Source: an uncultured Paracoccaceae bacterium
GTDB lineage: Bacteria; Pseudomonadota; Alphaproteobacteria; Rhodobacterales; Rhodobacteraceae
Length of the DNA stretch: 38,450 nucleotides
Direction: 5' to 3'
Assembly (NCBI GenBank): GCA_947489705.1
Contig: CANLEQ010000027.1
Coordinates: 1-38,450 of the forward strand
Below are positions 1-7,225 of this stretch, piece by piece. The translations under genes and the position numbers were made by a program. Each line of letters starts with the position of its first letter. Within the stretch, counting starts at the first letter, position 1. A model generated the notes under the pieces. The model made no database searches. It saw only the letters and a program-made list of their open reading frames with translations, and was not told the origin of the DNA.

Positions 1-2
1 AC

Positions 3-54
3 ATCCCCGCCGCCGCCCGCCGCATCCTCGACCTCATCCAGTCCAGCACAAGAT
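3..54 (+). CDS. 3' end of an unidentified upstream gene (partial)
   Basis: The third forward frame is open from the window edge to a TGA at 52-54 and reads IPAAARRILDLIQSSTR. The composition is compatible with an amphipathic C-terminal helix. Only 16-17 residues are visible, so no family can be named. It is also possible that this is not coding. About 160 nt follow before the toxin-antitoxin operon. Confidence 0.25.
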
Positions 55-159
55 GAAACCCCGCACCCCACACCCCCCACAACGCGAAGATGATGGGCGG
101 GTGACGATACCGATGCGGGCATGCCGCACGGACGATCGGGAATACCGCACCGATCCGGC

Positions 160-188
160 TTGGAAGAGAGATGGCACAATGCTACATA
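160..188 (+). promoter_or_regulatory. Candidate sigma70 promoter of the toxin-antitoxin operon
   Basis: TTGGAA at 160-165 and TACATA at 183-188 are separated by 17 bp, about 30 nt upstream of the antitoxin ATG. The -10 region lies in an imperfect dyad around ATGCTACATATGACATCAT. That would be a plausible autoregulatory operator for the Arc/FitA-type antitoxin. A GAGGAG ribosome binding site follows, 7 nt before the ATG. Inspection only; the operator role is inferred. Confidence 0.4.
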
Positions 189-217
189 TGACATCATTCT
201 GACCGAGGAGTGCCGTC

Positions 218-469
218 ATGACCAACCTGACAGTTCGCGATGTGGACCGCGAGATCGCGCAGGCGCTGAAGCTGCGCGCGGCGGCTCATGGGCGTTCGGC
301 CGAGGCCGAGCATCGTATGATCCTGCGCGACGCGCTCGGCATGACGGGGGCCGAACGCGAGGATTTCGCGGCATCGGCCGCGCGTCTTCGGGCCCGCCTC
401 CGGCATGACGGCGACACGACCGAGATCGTCCGGATGGCACGCGACGGCGACCGGGGGGCGGCAGGCTAG
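218..469 (+). CDS. FitA/VapB-type antitoxin (ribbon-helix-helix)
   Basis: 83-residue protein with the features of FitA-like plasmid-stability antitoxins. The N-terminal segment (MTNLTVRDVDREIAQALKLR) is the DNA-binding strand and first helix of a ribbon-helix-helix fold. It is followed by the family-typical A-A-x-H-G-R-S-x-E-A-E-H segment (about residues 26-37), then a C-terminal tail expected to occupy the toxin's active site. The ATG is preceded by GAGGAG at good spacing. The PIN-domain toxin gene follows within 70 nt. In such pairs the antitoxin neutralises the toxin and represses their shared promoter with it. The family call is firm; the exact cognate subfamily is not. Confidence 0.85.
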   Translation: MTNLTVRDVDREIAQALKLRAAAHGRSAEAEHRMILRDALGMTGAEREDFAASAARLRARLRHDGDTTEIVRMARDGDRGAAG

Positions 470-534
470 GGCAGGGCGGGCACGGTCCCGTGCCACCGCC
501 GGCGAGGACCGTCCGGACGCGCACCGGGGCCGTC

Positions 535-945
535 GTGGTGGATGCCTCCGTCGCCCTCAAATGGGTGATCGACGAGGAGGGCTCCGATCAGGCCGCGCGA
601 CTTCTCGACGGGCGCCCCCTCCATGCCCCGGCGCTCTTGCTGACCGAGGCCGCGAACGCGCTCTGGGTGATCCAGCGGCGCGGAACGATCGATGCGGGCG
701 GCGCCGAGGACGCCCTGCAGCAACTGCGCGCGGCGCCGTTGGTCATGCCACCCTCCGATATCGAACTCATCGGCGAGGCGTTCAGGATCGCGCGGCTTCT
801 CGACCACCCGGTCTATGATTGCGTCTACCTCGCGCTCGCCGTGGAGCGTGGCGCCCCGGTGGTGACGGCCGACAGGCGGCTGGTCGCCGCGGCGGCGAAG
901 GATCCCGACCTCGCGACGTTCATCAGGAAGCTGAGCGATATCTGA
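535..945 (+). CDS. PIN-domain ribonuclease toxin (VapC/FitB type)
   Basis: PIN-domain endoribonuclease, the toxic half of the pair with the antitoxin just upstream. The four acidic positions are visible: Asp in VVDASVALKW near the N-terminus, Glu in LLLTEAANALW, Asp in VYDCVYLALA and Asp in VTADRRL near the C-terminus. These normally coordinate the catalytic metal. The frame stays open back to a GTG at 490, but the family starts at the first beta strand, so GTG 535 (or 538) is preferred, giving about 136 residues. With GTG 490 the protein would carry 15 extra Pro/Arg-rich residues. Such toxins usually cleave tRNA or mRNA; the target cannot be read from sequence. The gene looks intact. Confidence 0.85.
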   Translation: MVDASVALKWVIDEEGSDQAARLLDGRPLHAPALLLTEAANALWVIQRRGTIDAGGAEDALQQLRAAPLVMPPSDIELIGEAFRIARLLDHPVYDCVYLALAVERGAPVVTADRRLVAAAAKDPDLATFIRKLSDI

Positions 946-1056
946 ACGTGCGGTGTAGAAGTCCGCCGGCGTCGCAAACCTCCAAAGGACAGGTCACGGC
1001 GCAGGTATCGTCCCTTTGCCTGACGCTTCCCAAGCGACACGCGTCCGCTTTTAGAA

Positions 1057-2427
1057 TTACAAAAAACCCGGCGCCCGTATCAGAATGCCAGCGGCGGCGC
1101 ATCCGGCCAGAACCGCGACCGGGCCGAGACGGAACCGGAACACCGCAACCACCGCCGCGACCACGAGGAGCAGCGCCGCGATGTCGATCGAGGCGGGCAC
1201 CGGCAATTCGACATCGAGGCCCATCGTCCTGACGGTCCTGACCTTGTCGAAGATCACATGCATTCCGAACCAGACGGCCAGGTTCAGGATGACCCCCACC
1301 ACGGCCGCCGTGATGGCGGTGAGCGCGGCCGTCAGCGCCTTGTTATCGCGCAACCGCTCGATGAACGGGGCGCCGAGGAAGATCCAGAGAAAGCACGGCG
1401 TGAAGGTGACCCATGTCGTCAGCAGCCCGCCGAGCGTCCCGGCCAGCAGCGGCGACAGGCCGGCCGCCTCGCGGTAGGCCGCCATGAAACCCACGAACTG
1501 CGTCACCATGATCAGCGGCCCTGGCGTGGTCTCGGCCATGCCGAGCCCGTCGAGCATCTCGCCCGGCGCCAGCCAGCCGAAATTCTGCACCGCCTCCTGC
1601 GCGACATAGGCCAGCACCGCATAGGCGCCCCCGAAGGTCACGACGGCCATGACGCTGAAGAACGCCGCGATCTGCGCGAAGACGTCCGCCGGACCCGCAA
1701 CGCCGAAGAGGAGGGCGACCGGTGCCAGCCAGAGCACGAGGAGCGCCCCCGCGACGCGCAGGGCCCAGGCGCGGTCGACGCGGGTGTGGTCGGGCGAGCC
1801 TTCCCCAAGCAGCGTTTCGGCGTCGTCGACCTGCACATCGCCCACCCGACCCCGACCCCCGCGGCCCTCGAAGGCGGGCAATCCGGCACGCGCACCGAAG
1901 AACCCGACGAGCCCTGCCACGAGGACAAGGACGGGGAACGGCACGGCGAAGCCGAAGATCGCGACGAAGGAGGCCCCGGCGATGGCGATCATCGCGCGGT
2001 TCTTCAGGGCCCGCGCGCCGATGCGGATGACGGCCTGGACGACGATCGCCATCACCGCGGCCTTGAGCCCGAAGAACGCGGCTTCGACCGCGCCGACATT
2101 GCCGTAGAGCGCATAGATCCAGCTCAGGCCCATGATCGCCGCGACGCCCGGAAGGACGAAGAGGATGCCCGCGACGATCCCGCCCGGAATGCGGTGCATC
2201 AGCCAGCCGACATAGACCGCGAGCTGCATCGCTTCGGGGCCCGGCAGCAGCATGCAGTAGTTGAGCGCGTGCAGGAACCGCTTTTCGCCCAGCCACCGCC
2301 GTTCCTCGACGAGAATGCGGTGCATCAGCGCGATCTGGCCGGCGGGTCCGCCGAAACTCAGGAGCCCGATCCGAGCCCATATGCGGGTGGCCTCGGCCAG
2401 CGTGGGGTAATGGCGATCCTGCATCAT
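1057..2427 (-). CDS. chrA: Chromate transporter, two-domain ChrA
   Basis: About 456-residue polytopic inner-membrane protein of the CHR superfamily (long, two-domain form), which exports chromate using the proton gradient. Two homologous halves are visible. The first has LLSFGGPAGQIALM followed by LLPGPEAMQLAVYVGW. The second has VVTFGGAYAVLAYVAQ followed by METTPGP-type residues (seen as AETTPGPLIMVTQFVG). The halves are joined by a hydrophilic linker rich in Gly, Arg and Asp at about residues 195-225. The start is placed at the first of two adjacent ATGs (2427) just before the conserved MQDRHYPTLAEA region; the open frame extends to 2484 without further conserved sequence. It is divergent from ectA. 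Some ChrA homologues have no demonstrated chromate phenotype, so the substrate is assigned by family only. Confidence 0.88.
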   Translation of the reverse strand: MMQDRHYPTLAEATRIWARIGLLSFGGPAGQIALMHRILVEERRWLGEKRFLHALNYCMLLPGPEAMQLAVYVGWLMHRIPGGIVAGILFVLPGVAAIMGLSWIYALYGNVGAVEAAFFGLKAAVMAIVVQAVIRIGARALKNRAMIAIAGASFVAIFGFAVPFPVLVLVAGLVGFFGARAGLPAFEGRGGRGRVGDVQVDDAETLLGEGSPDHTRVDRAWALRVAGALLVLWLAPVALLFGVAGPADVFAQIAAFFSVMAVVTFGGAYAVLAYVAQEAVQNFGWLAPGEMLDGLGMAETTPGPLIMVTQFVGFMAAYREAAGLSPLLAGTLGGLLTTWVTFTPCFLWIFLGAPFIERLRDNKALTAALTAITAAVVGVILNLAVWFGMHVIFDKVRTVRTMGLDVELPVPASIDIAALLLVVAAVVAVFRFRLGPVAVLAGCAAAGILIRAPGFL

Positions 2428-2537
2428 CAGGGCCCTGGGCGTCGTGGCGCGGCGGAGTGTCCGAGCGCGGCGCGGCCCTGTCAAGGACGCACCCCCCGCG
2501 CCGGGGCAACTTGCGCGCGCAGAGCGCCGTTCTTGTC

Positions 2538-2566
2538 TTGGGCTCCGCGATGCGCGGCGCTATAGT
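2538..2566 (+). promoter_or_regulatory. Candidate sigma70-like promoter for ectABC
   Basis: TTGGGC at 2538-2543 and TATAGT at 2561-2566 with a 17-bp spacer lie about 140 bp upstream of ectA, in the divergent region between chrA and ectA (2428-2708). The -10 is good and the -35 is partial. No regulator gene is present between the two operons. Assigned by eye. Confidence 0.35.
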
Positions 2567-2693
2567 CCGGCAAGTCGTTCGCGACGGAGCCGCCCGAGAC
2601 CGGCCGCGCCGGCTTCATCCTTGACGGAGTAACATCCTTCCGATCGTTCATCCCTCCGAGGGTGTCGGTCGAATTTCATCCCAGGGCGTATTC

Positions 2694-2711
2694 AGGAGGC
2701 CACCTCCCGTG
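2694..2711 (+). promoter_or_regulatory. ectA ribosome binding site inside a small hairpin
   Basis: AGGAGG at 2694-2699 is the best Shine-Dalgarno sequence and lies 9 nt before GTG 2709, which decides that start. An ATG at 2721 has AAAGGA only 1 nt away, which is too close. The core GGAGG (2695-2699) can pair with CCTCC (2703-2707) over a CCA loop. The mRNA could therefore hide its own ribosome binding site in a 5-bp G-C stem directly before the start codon. Confidence 0.5.
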
Positions 2712-3260
2712 GCAAAGGACATGTCTGACGACATCAACGAGCCGGTCGACGCACGCAAGGTCGACTTTCGCAAGCCCGTGCCGGAAGACGGCGGCGACAT
2801 CTGGGAGCTCATTCGCGAGTGCAAGCCGCTCGATGAGAATTCCCGCTATTTCAACCTGATCCAGGCCGACCATTTCAGCGATACCTGCGTGGTCGCCGAG
2901 GTGGATGGCGAGATCTGCGGATGGATCTCCGGGCACATGATTCCGGGCGAGGAGGCGTTCTTCGTCTGGCAGGTCGCGGTTAGCCCGAGGGCGCGCGGGC
3001 TCGGGCTCGGGCGCCGGATGCTCCAGCATCTCATCGAGCGGCCGGAATGCGTCGAGGCGCACATCCTCAAGACCACGATCACCGAGGCCAACGACGCGTC
3101 CTGGGCGCTTTTCGAGAGCTTCGCGCGGGCGGTGGGCGGCGAGCTTACCGACATCCCCCATTTCGAGGAGGACGTGCATTTCGCCGGGGCGGCGCCGACC
3201 GAGCACCTCGTCTCGATCACGTTGCCGCGGAACAGGAGTGACGTCCGCGTCGTTGGATGA
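2709..3260 (+). CDS. ectA: L-2,4-diaminobutyric acid acetyltransferase EctA
   Basis: GNAT-family enzyme that transfers acetyl from acetyl-CoA to the 4-amino group of L-2,4-diaminobutyrate, the second step of ectoine synthesis. The 183-residue length suits EctA. Visible features are the start VDFRKPVPEDGGDIWELI, the substrate-side segment CKPLDENSRYFNLIQADHF, and the acetyl-CoA motif VSPRARGLGLGRRML (Q/RxxGxG/A type) near residue 95. The C-terminal half carries TTITEANDASWALF, typical of EctA. It is the first gene of a plus-strand operon with ectB and ectC. The GTG start is chosen because of AGGAGG at 9 nt; ATG 2721 would remove 4 residues only. Confidence 0.95.
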   Translation: MAKDMSDDINEPVDARKVDFRKPVPEDGGDIWELIRECKPLDENSRYFNLIQADHFSDTCVVAEVDGEICGWISGHMIPGEEAFFVWQVAVSPRARGLGLGRRMLQHLIERPECVEAHILKTTITEANDASWALFESFARAVGGELTDIPHFEEDVHFAGAAPTEHLVSITLPRNRSDVRVVG

Positions 3261-3322
3261 GCGACAGCCATTCTCCTCGACCCCGGGGTGTCGCCCGGTC
3301 GAGCCCGAAAGGAAAACCAGAC

Positions 3323-4615
3323 ATGCCCAACGCACTCGAAAAGACGTCCCGAGACATCTTCGAGCATCGCGAAAGCAGTGTTCGCAGCTATTGCCGATCC
3401 TTCGATACGGTGTTCACCAAGGCCAGCGGGTCGATCCTGACCGACGAGGAGGGGCGGGACTATATCGACTTCCTCGCCGGGTGCTCCTCGCTCAATTACG
3501 GGCACAACGATCCCGACATGAAAGCGGCACTGATCGAGCACATCTCGAATGACGGGCTTGCCCATGCCCTCGACATGTACACGACCGAGAAGGCCGCGTT
3601 CCTGGAGGCGTTCGAGCGCATCGTTCTGGCCCCGCGCGGGATGCCGCACAAGATCATGATGACGGGTCCGACCGGAACCAACGCGGTCGAGGCGGCGATC
3701 AAGCTCACCCGCAAGACGACCGGCCGGCGCAACGTCATCGCCTTTACCAACGGGTATCACGGCATGACGCTTGGTGCCCTGGCCTGCACCGGCAATGCCG
3801 GCAAGCGGGCAGGTGCTGGGGGCGCCGGCCTCGGTGACGTGACCCGCATGCCCTATGAGGGAGCTTTCGGCGAGGATGTCGACACGCTGCGGCAGATTGA
3901 GATCATGCTCGACAATCCCTCCGCGGGCATCGATCCGCCGGCGGCGTTTCTCGTCGAGCTGGTGCAGGGCGAGGGTGGCCTGACCGCCGCGTCGCAGGAA
4001 TGGGCGCAAGGCATCGCCGCGCTCGCCAGGAAGCATGGCATCAAGCTCATCGTGGACGACATTCAGGCCGGGCTCGGCCGGTCAGGCTCGTTCTTCAGCT
4101 TCGACGACTTCGACATCGAGCCCGACATGATCCCGCTGGCGAAGTCGCTCTCGGGGATCGGACTGCCCTTTGCCTGTCTTCTGATCCGTCCCGAGGACGA
4201 CATCTGGAAGCCGGCGGAGCATAACGGCACCTTCCGCGGCAATACCCATGCCTTCGTCACGGCGCGCGTCGCGCTCGAGAAGTTCTGGTCGGACGACCGG
4301 CTGAAGTCCGAGATCGCGGAAAAGGCCGAAGTGCTGCGCGAAAGCCTGTCCCGCATCGCCGAGACGGTCGGCGGCGGACGGCTCAAGGGACGGGGCATGA
4401 TGCAGGGTGTCGATGTGGGCTCCGGCGACCTCGCCGAAGCGATCTGCGAGGAGGCATTCCGGAACGGCCTCGTCATCGAGACCTCGGGCGCGTTCGACGA
4501 GGTGGTGAAATGCCTTGCGCCGCTCACCACGCCGATGGAACAGTTCCGCGAAGGGCTCGCCATTCTCGAAGCGGCCGCCACCACCTGCGCCAAGTCGCGC
4601 CTCGCAGCGGAGTAG
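3323..4615 (+). CDS. ectB: L-2,4-diaminobutyrate transaminase EctB
   Basis: PLP-dependent class III aminotransferase that converts aspartate 4-semialdehyde and glutamate to L-2,4-diaminobutyrate and 2-oxoglutarate, the first committed step of ectoine synthesis. It has 430 residues, the usual EctB length. The PLP-binding lysine is Lys274 in PLAKSLSG. Upstream are the PLP-phosphate segment TGPTGTNAVEAA and the Asp of IVDDIQAGLGRSG. The start at ATG 3323 (MPNALEKTS) follows an AAAGGAAAA ribosome binding site. The open frame to 3257 would add 22 residues without family similarity. It lies 62 nt after ectA and 6 nt before ectC, so the three are presumably co-transcribed. Confidence 0.96.
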   Translation: MPNALEKTSRDIFEHRESSVRSYCRSFDTVFTKASGSILTDEEGRDYIDFLAGCSSLNYGHNDPDMKAALIEHISNDGLAHALDMYTTEKAAFLEAFERIVLAPRGMPHKIMMTGPTGTNAVEAAIKLTRKTTGRRNVIAFTNGYHGMTLGALACTGNAGKRAGAGGAGLGDVTRMPYEGAFGEDVDTLRQIEIMLDNPSAGIDPPAAFLVELVQGEGGLTAASQEWAQGIAALARKHGIKLIVDDIQAGLGRSGSFFSFDDFDIEPDMIPLAKSLSGIGLPFACLLIRPEDDIWKPAEHNGTFRGNTHAFVTARVALEKFWSDDRLKSEIAEKAEVLRESLSRIAETVGGGRLKGRGMMQGVDVGSGDLAEAICEEAFRNGLVIETSGAFDEVVKCLAPLTTPMEQFREGLAILEAAATTCAKSRLAAE

Positions 4616-4621
4616 ACAGCG

Positions 4622-5020
4622 ATGATCGTTCGCGACCTCAATGACCTCAAGAACACCGATCGTGCCGTCAGCGATGCGCAATGGACGTCGGTCCGCATGC
4701 TGCTTGCCGATGACGGGATGGGGTTCTCCTTCCACATCACCACGCTCGCGGCCGGTTCCGAGCACGAATTCGAGTACAAGAACCACTACGAAAGCGTTTA
4801 TTGCATGTCGGGCAAGGGCTCGATCACGGACATCGCGACCGGCGAGACCCACGAGATCCGGCCGGGCGTGATGTATGCGCTGAACCTCCATGACCGTCAT
4901 ATCCTGCGCGCGGAGCAGGAGCTGGTCATGGCCTGCTGCTTCAACCCTCCGGTGACCGGCAACGAGGTGCACGGTGAGGACGGGTCCTACGCGCTGCCCG
5001 AGGAAACCGCGGCGGAATGA
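4622..5020 (+). CDS. ectC: L-ectoine synthase EctC
   Basis: Cupin-fold cyclase that closes N-gamma-acetyl-diaminobutyrate into ectoine, a compatible solute. It has 132 residues, the normal length. Family landmarks are [14 protein letters not shown] at the start, the cupin core with [38 protein letters not shown], the [11 protein letters not shown] segment with metal-ligand His, and [19 protein letters not shown] near the end. The gene follows ectB by 6 nt. No ectD (hydroxylase) or ask_ect (dedicated aspartokinase) follows; the next gene is convergent, so the locus as seen makes ectoine rather than hydroxyectoine. Confidence 0.97.
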   Translation: MIVRDLNDLKNTDRAVSDAQWTSVRMLLADDGMGFSFHITTLAAGSEHEFEYKNHYESVYCMSGKGSITDIATGETHEIRPGVMYALNLHDRHILRAEQELVMACCFNPPVTGNEVHGEDGSYALPEETAAE

Positions 5021-5026
5021 CGGTTT

Positions 5027-5045
5027 CGCGGGCGTGACGCCCGCG
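5027..5045. terminator. Hairpin between ectC and the MscS gene
   Basis: CGCGGGCG (5027-5034) and CGCCCGCG (5038-5045) form a perfect 8-bp stem with a TGA loop, 6 nt after the ectC stop. CCTTTA follows on the plus strand. It sits between two convergent genes and could serve both; there is no long U-tract. Confidence 0.55.
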
Positions 5046-5073
5046 GCCTTTATGCATCGGGGGTGGGGTCGGC

Positions 5074-6834
5074 TTATCCCGCCTCGGCCGCGGCGGCGGT
5101 CGCGAAGATCTTGCCGCCGCTCTCTTTCTCGAGCTTTGCCGCGCGGGCGACGAGACGCTCGCGCACCGCGCAGGCCACCTCCCACGAACTGTTCGGATCG
5201 GCGCAGGGAATGCTGAACCAGACGTCGATCCCGAAAATATCCTGACCGGCCACGTCGACGCTCGCGCCGTCGAGGTCGTCCATGTTCTGGCCAAGATCCG
5301 TCTCGGCGACATCCCTCAGCACGTCCGAGAACACGTCGCGAAGCGCGTCGATATCGGCCTGCGGATCGAGCTTCATCTTCAGCACGCGCAGCATCGCCGG
5401 ATCCTGCAGCGTCCAGTTCGAGAAGGTTTCCGATACGAACTCCCTGACCGGTACGATCAGGCGGGTGCTGTCCCAGTTGCGCAGTTGCACGAAGGTCATG
5501 TTGATGCGTTCGACATGGCAGAGCTCGCCCTCGTAGACGACGCGATCCCCCACGCGCGCGGACTGGTTCATCGCGATCTGGAGCGATGCCATGATGTTGC
5601 TGAGCATGTCGCGGGCGGCAAAGCCCAGCAGCAGCGTCAACGCGCCCGCCGATGCCAGGAACGACAGGCCGAGGCTGCCTGCGAGATTGGCCGACGACAG
5701 CACCACCCCGGCTCCGATCAGGAAGACCACGACCACCAGAACGCGGCGCGCCGCGTTGAGGCGGGTCGCAAGCGTGCGCGCCTCGGCCTGCTCCGCACCG
5801 GTCAGGTCGACGTCTTCCCCCGGCGCGACCAGACCGTTCAGCAGGGCCTCGATGCCGCCGACGATGAACAGCAGCAGCGCCGTGACGAAGCCCGTCGCGA
5901 TGGCGGGTGCGAGGAACATGTCGACCCGGCCGGAAAAGACGAAGACGTTGCCCGTCACCCACCACACGAGCCCCGTGACGCTGGCGATGATGAGCGGCTT
6001 GTTCGCGGCGCCGAGAATGTCCGTCGTCACCCGACGGCGCGCGCGTCGCCTCGCGGCATCGAGCGTGCGGTAGACGAGCAATCCCAGAATTATGGCCGCC
6101 ACGATGAGCACCGGCAGACCGATCCATTCCCAGCGCATCAACCCGCCGACGGTCTTCTCCCGCATCCATCCGGGCAGGGCCGATTCGAACCGCGAGGGGC
6201 CGTGAACAGCGTGCAGGGCCGGCACGTCGCGGACCGTTTCGGCGGGAAAGACCCAGACCGGCCGCTCGGCGCCTTCGGGCAGGATGCGGTTCAGGCGGAT
6301 CTCGGCAGGGGCGATGTCGAGGTGCAGGGTCCGCAGCAGAAGCGACCGGCGCGGCTCGCCGGCCTGTGCCTCGGTGTCGCCTCCCTGGGTTTGCAGCGCG
6401 TCGGGACGGCCGAGCAGGACCGACCAGTCGAGGACGGCCTTGCGTTCGATCACCTCGTAGAGGTCGTGAGCAAGGCGCGGACCCTCGGTCGCCTGTTGCC
6501 CGGGCGGCAATTCGCTCAGCTCGAGGACATGAGCGGCGGCTTCCCAGTCCCCGTCGTTGGCCGCCCGCAGGAAGCTTGCCATCGCGGCCCTCGGGCTGTC
6601 GCGGTCGATGCGCGGGGGAGGATCCCCGAGGCCGGTATTGAGAGGCGGCGCGTCGAAGGTCGGCTCCTGAGCAATTGCCGCCCGGGGGGCGAGGCAGAGG
6701 ATGAGCAAACCGCAGAGAGCGAGACCCCGCAGCAAGACGCTTACCCCGGCGCTTCCCGCCGTACCGAAGGCGCGTCGCGGATCTGCTCCCGTGGAATGGC
6801 GACGCGCACGCATGGCGATCGGGTCGGTCATCAT
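5074..6834 (-). CDS. MscS-family mechanosensitive ion channel with periplasmic N-terminal domain
   Basis: About 586-residue inner-membrane channel expected to open on hypo-osmotic shock and release solutes. A cleavable signal sequence (LALCGLLILCLAPRAAIAQE) is followed by a soluble periplasmic region of about 150 residues. Several membrane segments come next, starting at WIGLPVLIVAAIILGLLVY. The MscS pore helix region is seen as LGLSFLASAGALTLLLGFAA, then the beta domain DRVVYEGELCHVERINMTFVQLRNWDSTRLIVPV, and an alpha/beta C-terminal part. The start is placed at ATG 6834, which has GGGAG about 10 nt upstream; the frame is open to 6909. The gene is convergent with ectC. The pairing of solute synthesis with a solute-release channel fits osmotic adaptation, although a shared role is inferred from position only. 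Confidence 0.85.
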   Translation of the reverse strand: MMTDPIAMRARRHSTGADPRRAFGTAGSAGVSVLLRGLALCGLLILCLAPRAAIAQEPTFDAPPLNTGLGDPPPRIDRDSPRAAMASFLRAANDGDWEAAAHVLELSELPPGQQATEGPRLAHDLYEVIERKAVLDWSVLLGRPDALQTQGGDTEAQAGEPRRSLLLRTLHLDIAPAEIRLNRILPEGAERPVWVFPAETVRDVPALHAVHGPSRFESALPGWMREKTVGGLMRWEWIGLPVLIVAAIILGLLVYRTLDAARRRARRRVTTDILGAANKPLIIASVTGLVWWVTGNVFVFSGRVDMFLAPAIATGFVTALLLFIVGGIEALLNGLVAPGEDVDLTGAEQAEARTLATRLNAARRVLVVVVFLIGAGVVLSSANLAGSLGLSFLASAGALTLLLGFAARDMLSNIMASLQIAMNQSARVGDRVVYEGELCHVERINMTFVQLRNWDSTRLIVPVREFVSETFSNWTLQDPAMLRVLKMKLDPQADIDALRDVFSDVLRDVAETDLGQNMDDLDGASVDVAGQDIFGIDVWFSIPCADPNSSWEVACAVRERLVARAAKLEKESGGKIFATAAAAEAG

Positions 6835-7225
6835 CTTGCCCAAGCTCCCAGCGGTCCGACTGCTCGCGAGCCCGAGGGCCCGTCGGTGCCACAAGTTCAG
6901 TGTCATCAAATGCGTTTACGCGATGGTGCCGAGGGGCGCACCCGAACTCAACATCGCGGGCGGGTTATGCTTCGGTCTGTGCACCTTCTGCATCACTTGT
7001 CCGTGATGAACGGGTATGCCGGCCGGCGCCGGTGATAGCCAAAAGGTCGCGGCCGGTGCGCCCGGCGCTGCAATTGGCCGAATGCCTCGCCATGCAGGTC
7101 GCGCCGCTCCGTCAGGGCCGGGCGTTGTCCTCGCATGTGGAAACCGAATCTCAATCTTCTTGGCCGATGGGCTTGCTCGAATGTCTGGTGGGTGGCGCCC
7201 GGATATGAGCGGAAAGAGTTACGAG
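6835..7225. promoter_or_regulatory. Divergent intergenic region (mscS-like gene / chemoreceptor)
   Basis: The 391 bp between the divergent starts hold no convincing gene. It must contain promoters for both flanking genes. A GCCGAT at 7163-7168, about 60 nt before the chemoreceptor start, resembles the -10 of sigma28 (FliA) promoters, but no matching -35 is present, so no promoter is assigned. Confidence 0.3.

Noticed and set aside
4082-6892. Very long open frame on the minus strand (936 codons)
   Set aside because: It lies antisense to ectB/ectC and in a different frame from the MscS gene. It is Arg/Gly/Pro-rich and has no family similarity, so it is a high-GC shadow.
5485-7035. Plus-strand open frame of 516 codons opposite the MscS gene
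   Set aside because: It is antisense to a gene with clear domain content. Its translation is His/Arg/Gln-rich and typical of reverse-strand shadows.
7144-7170. Sigma28-type promoter for the chemoreceptor
   Set aside because: GCCGAT fits a -10, but no TAAA-type -35 is found at the right distance.
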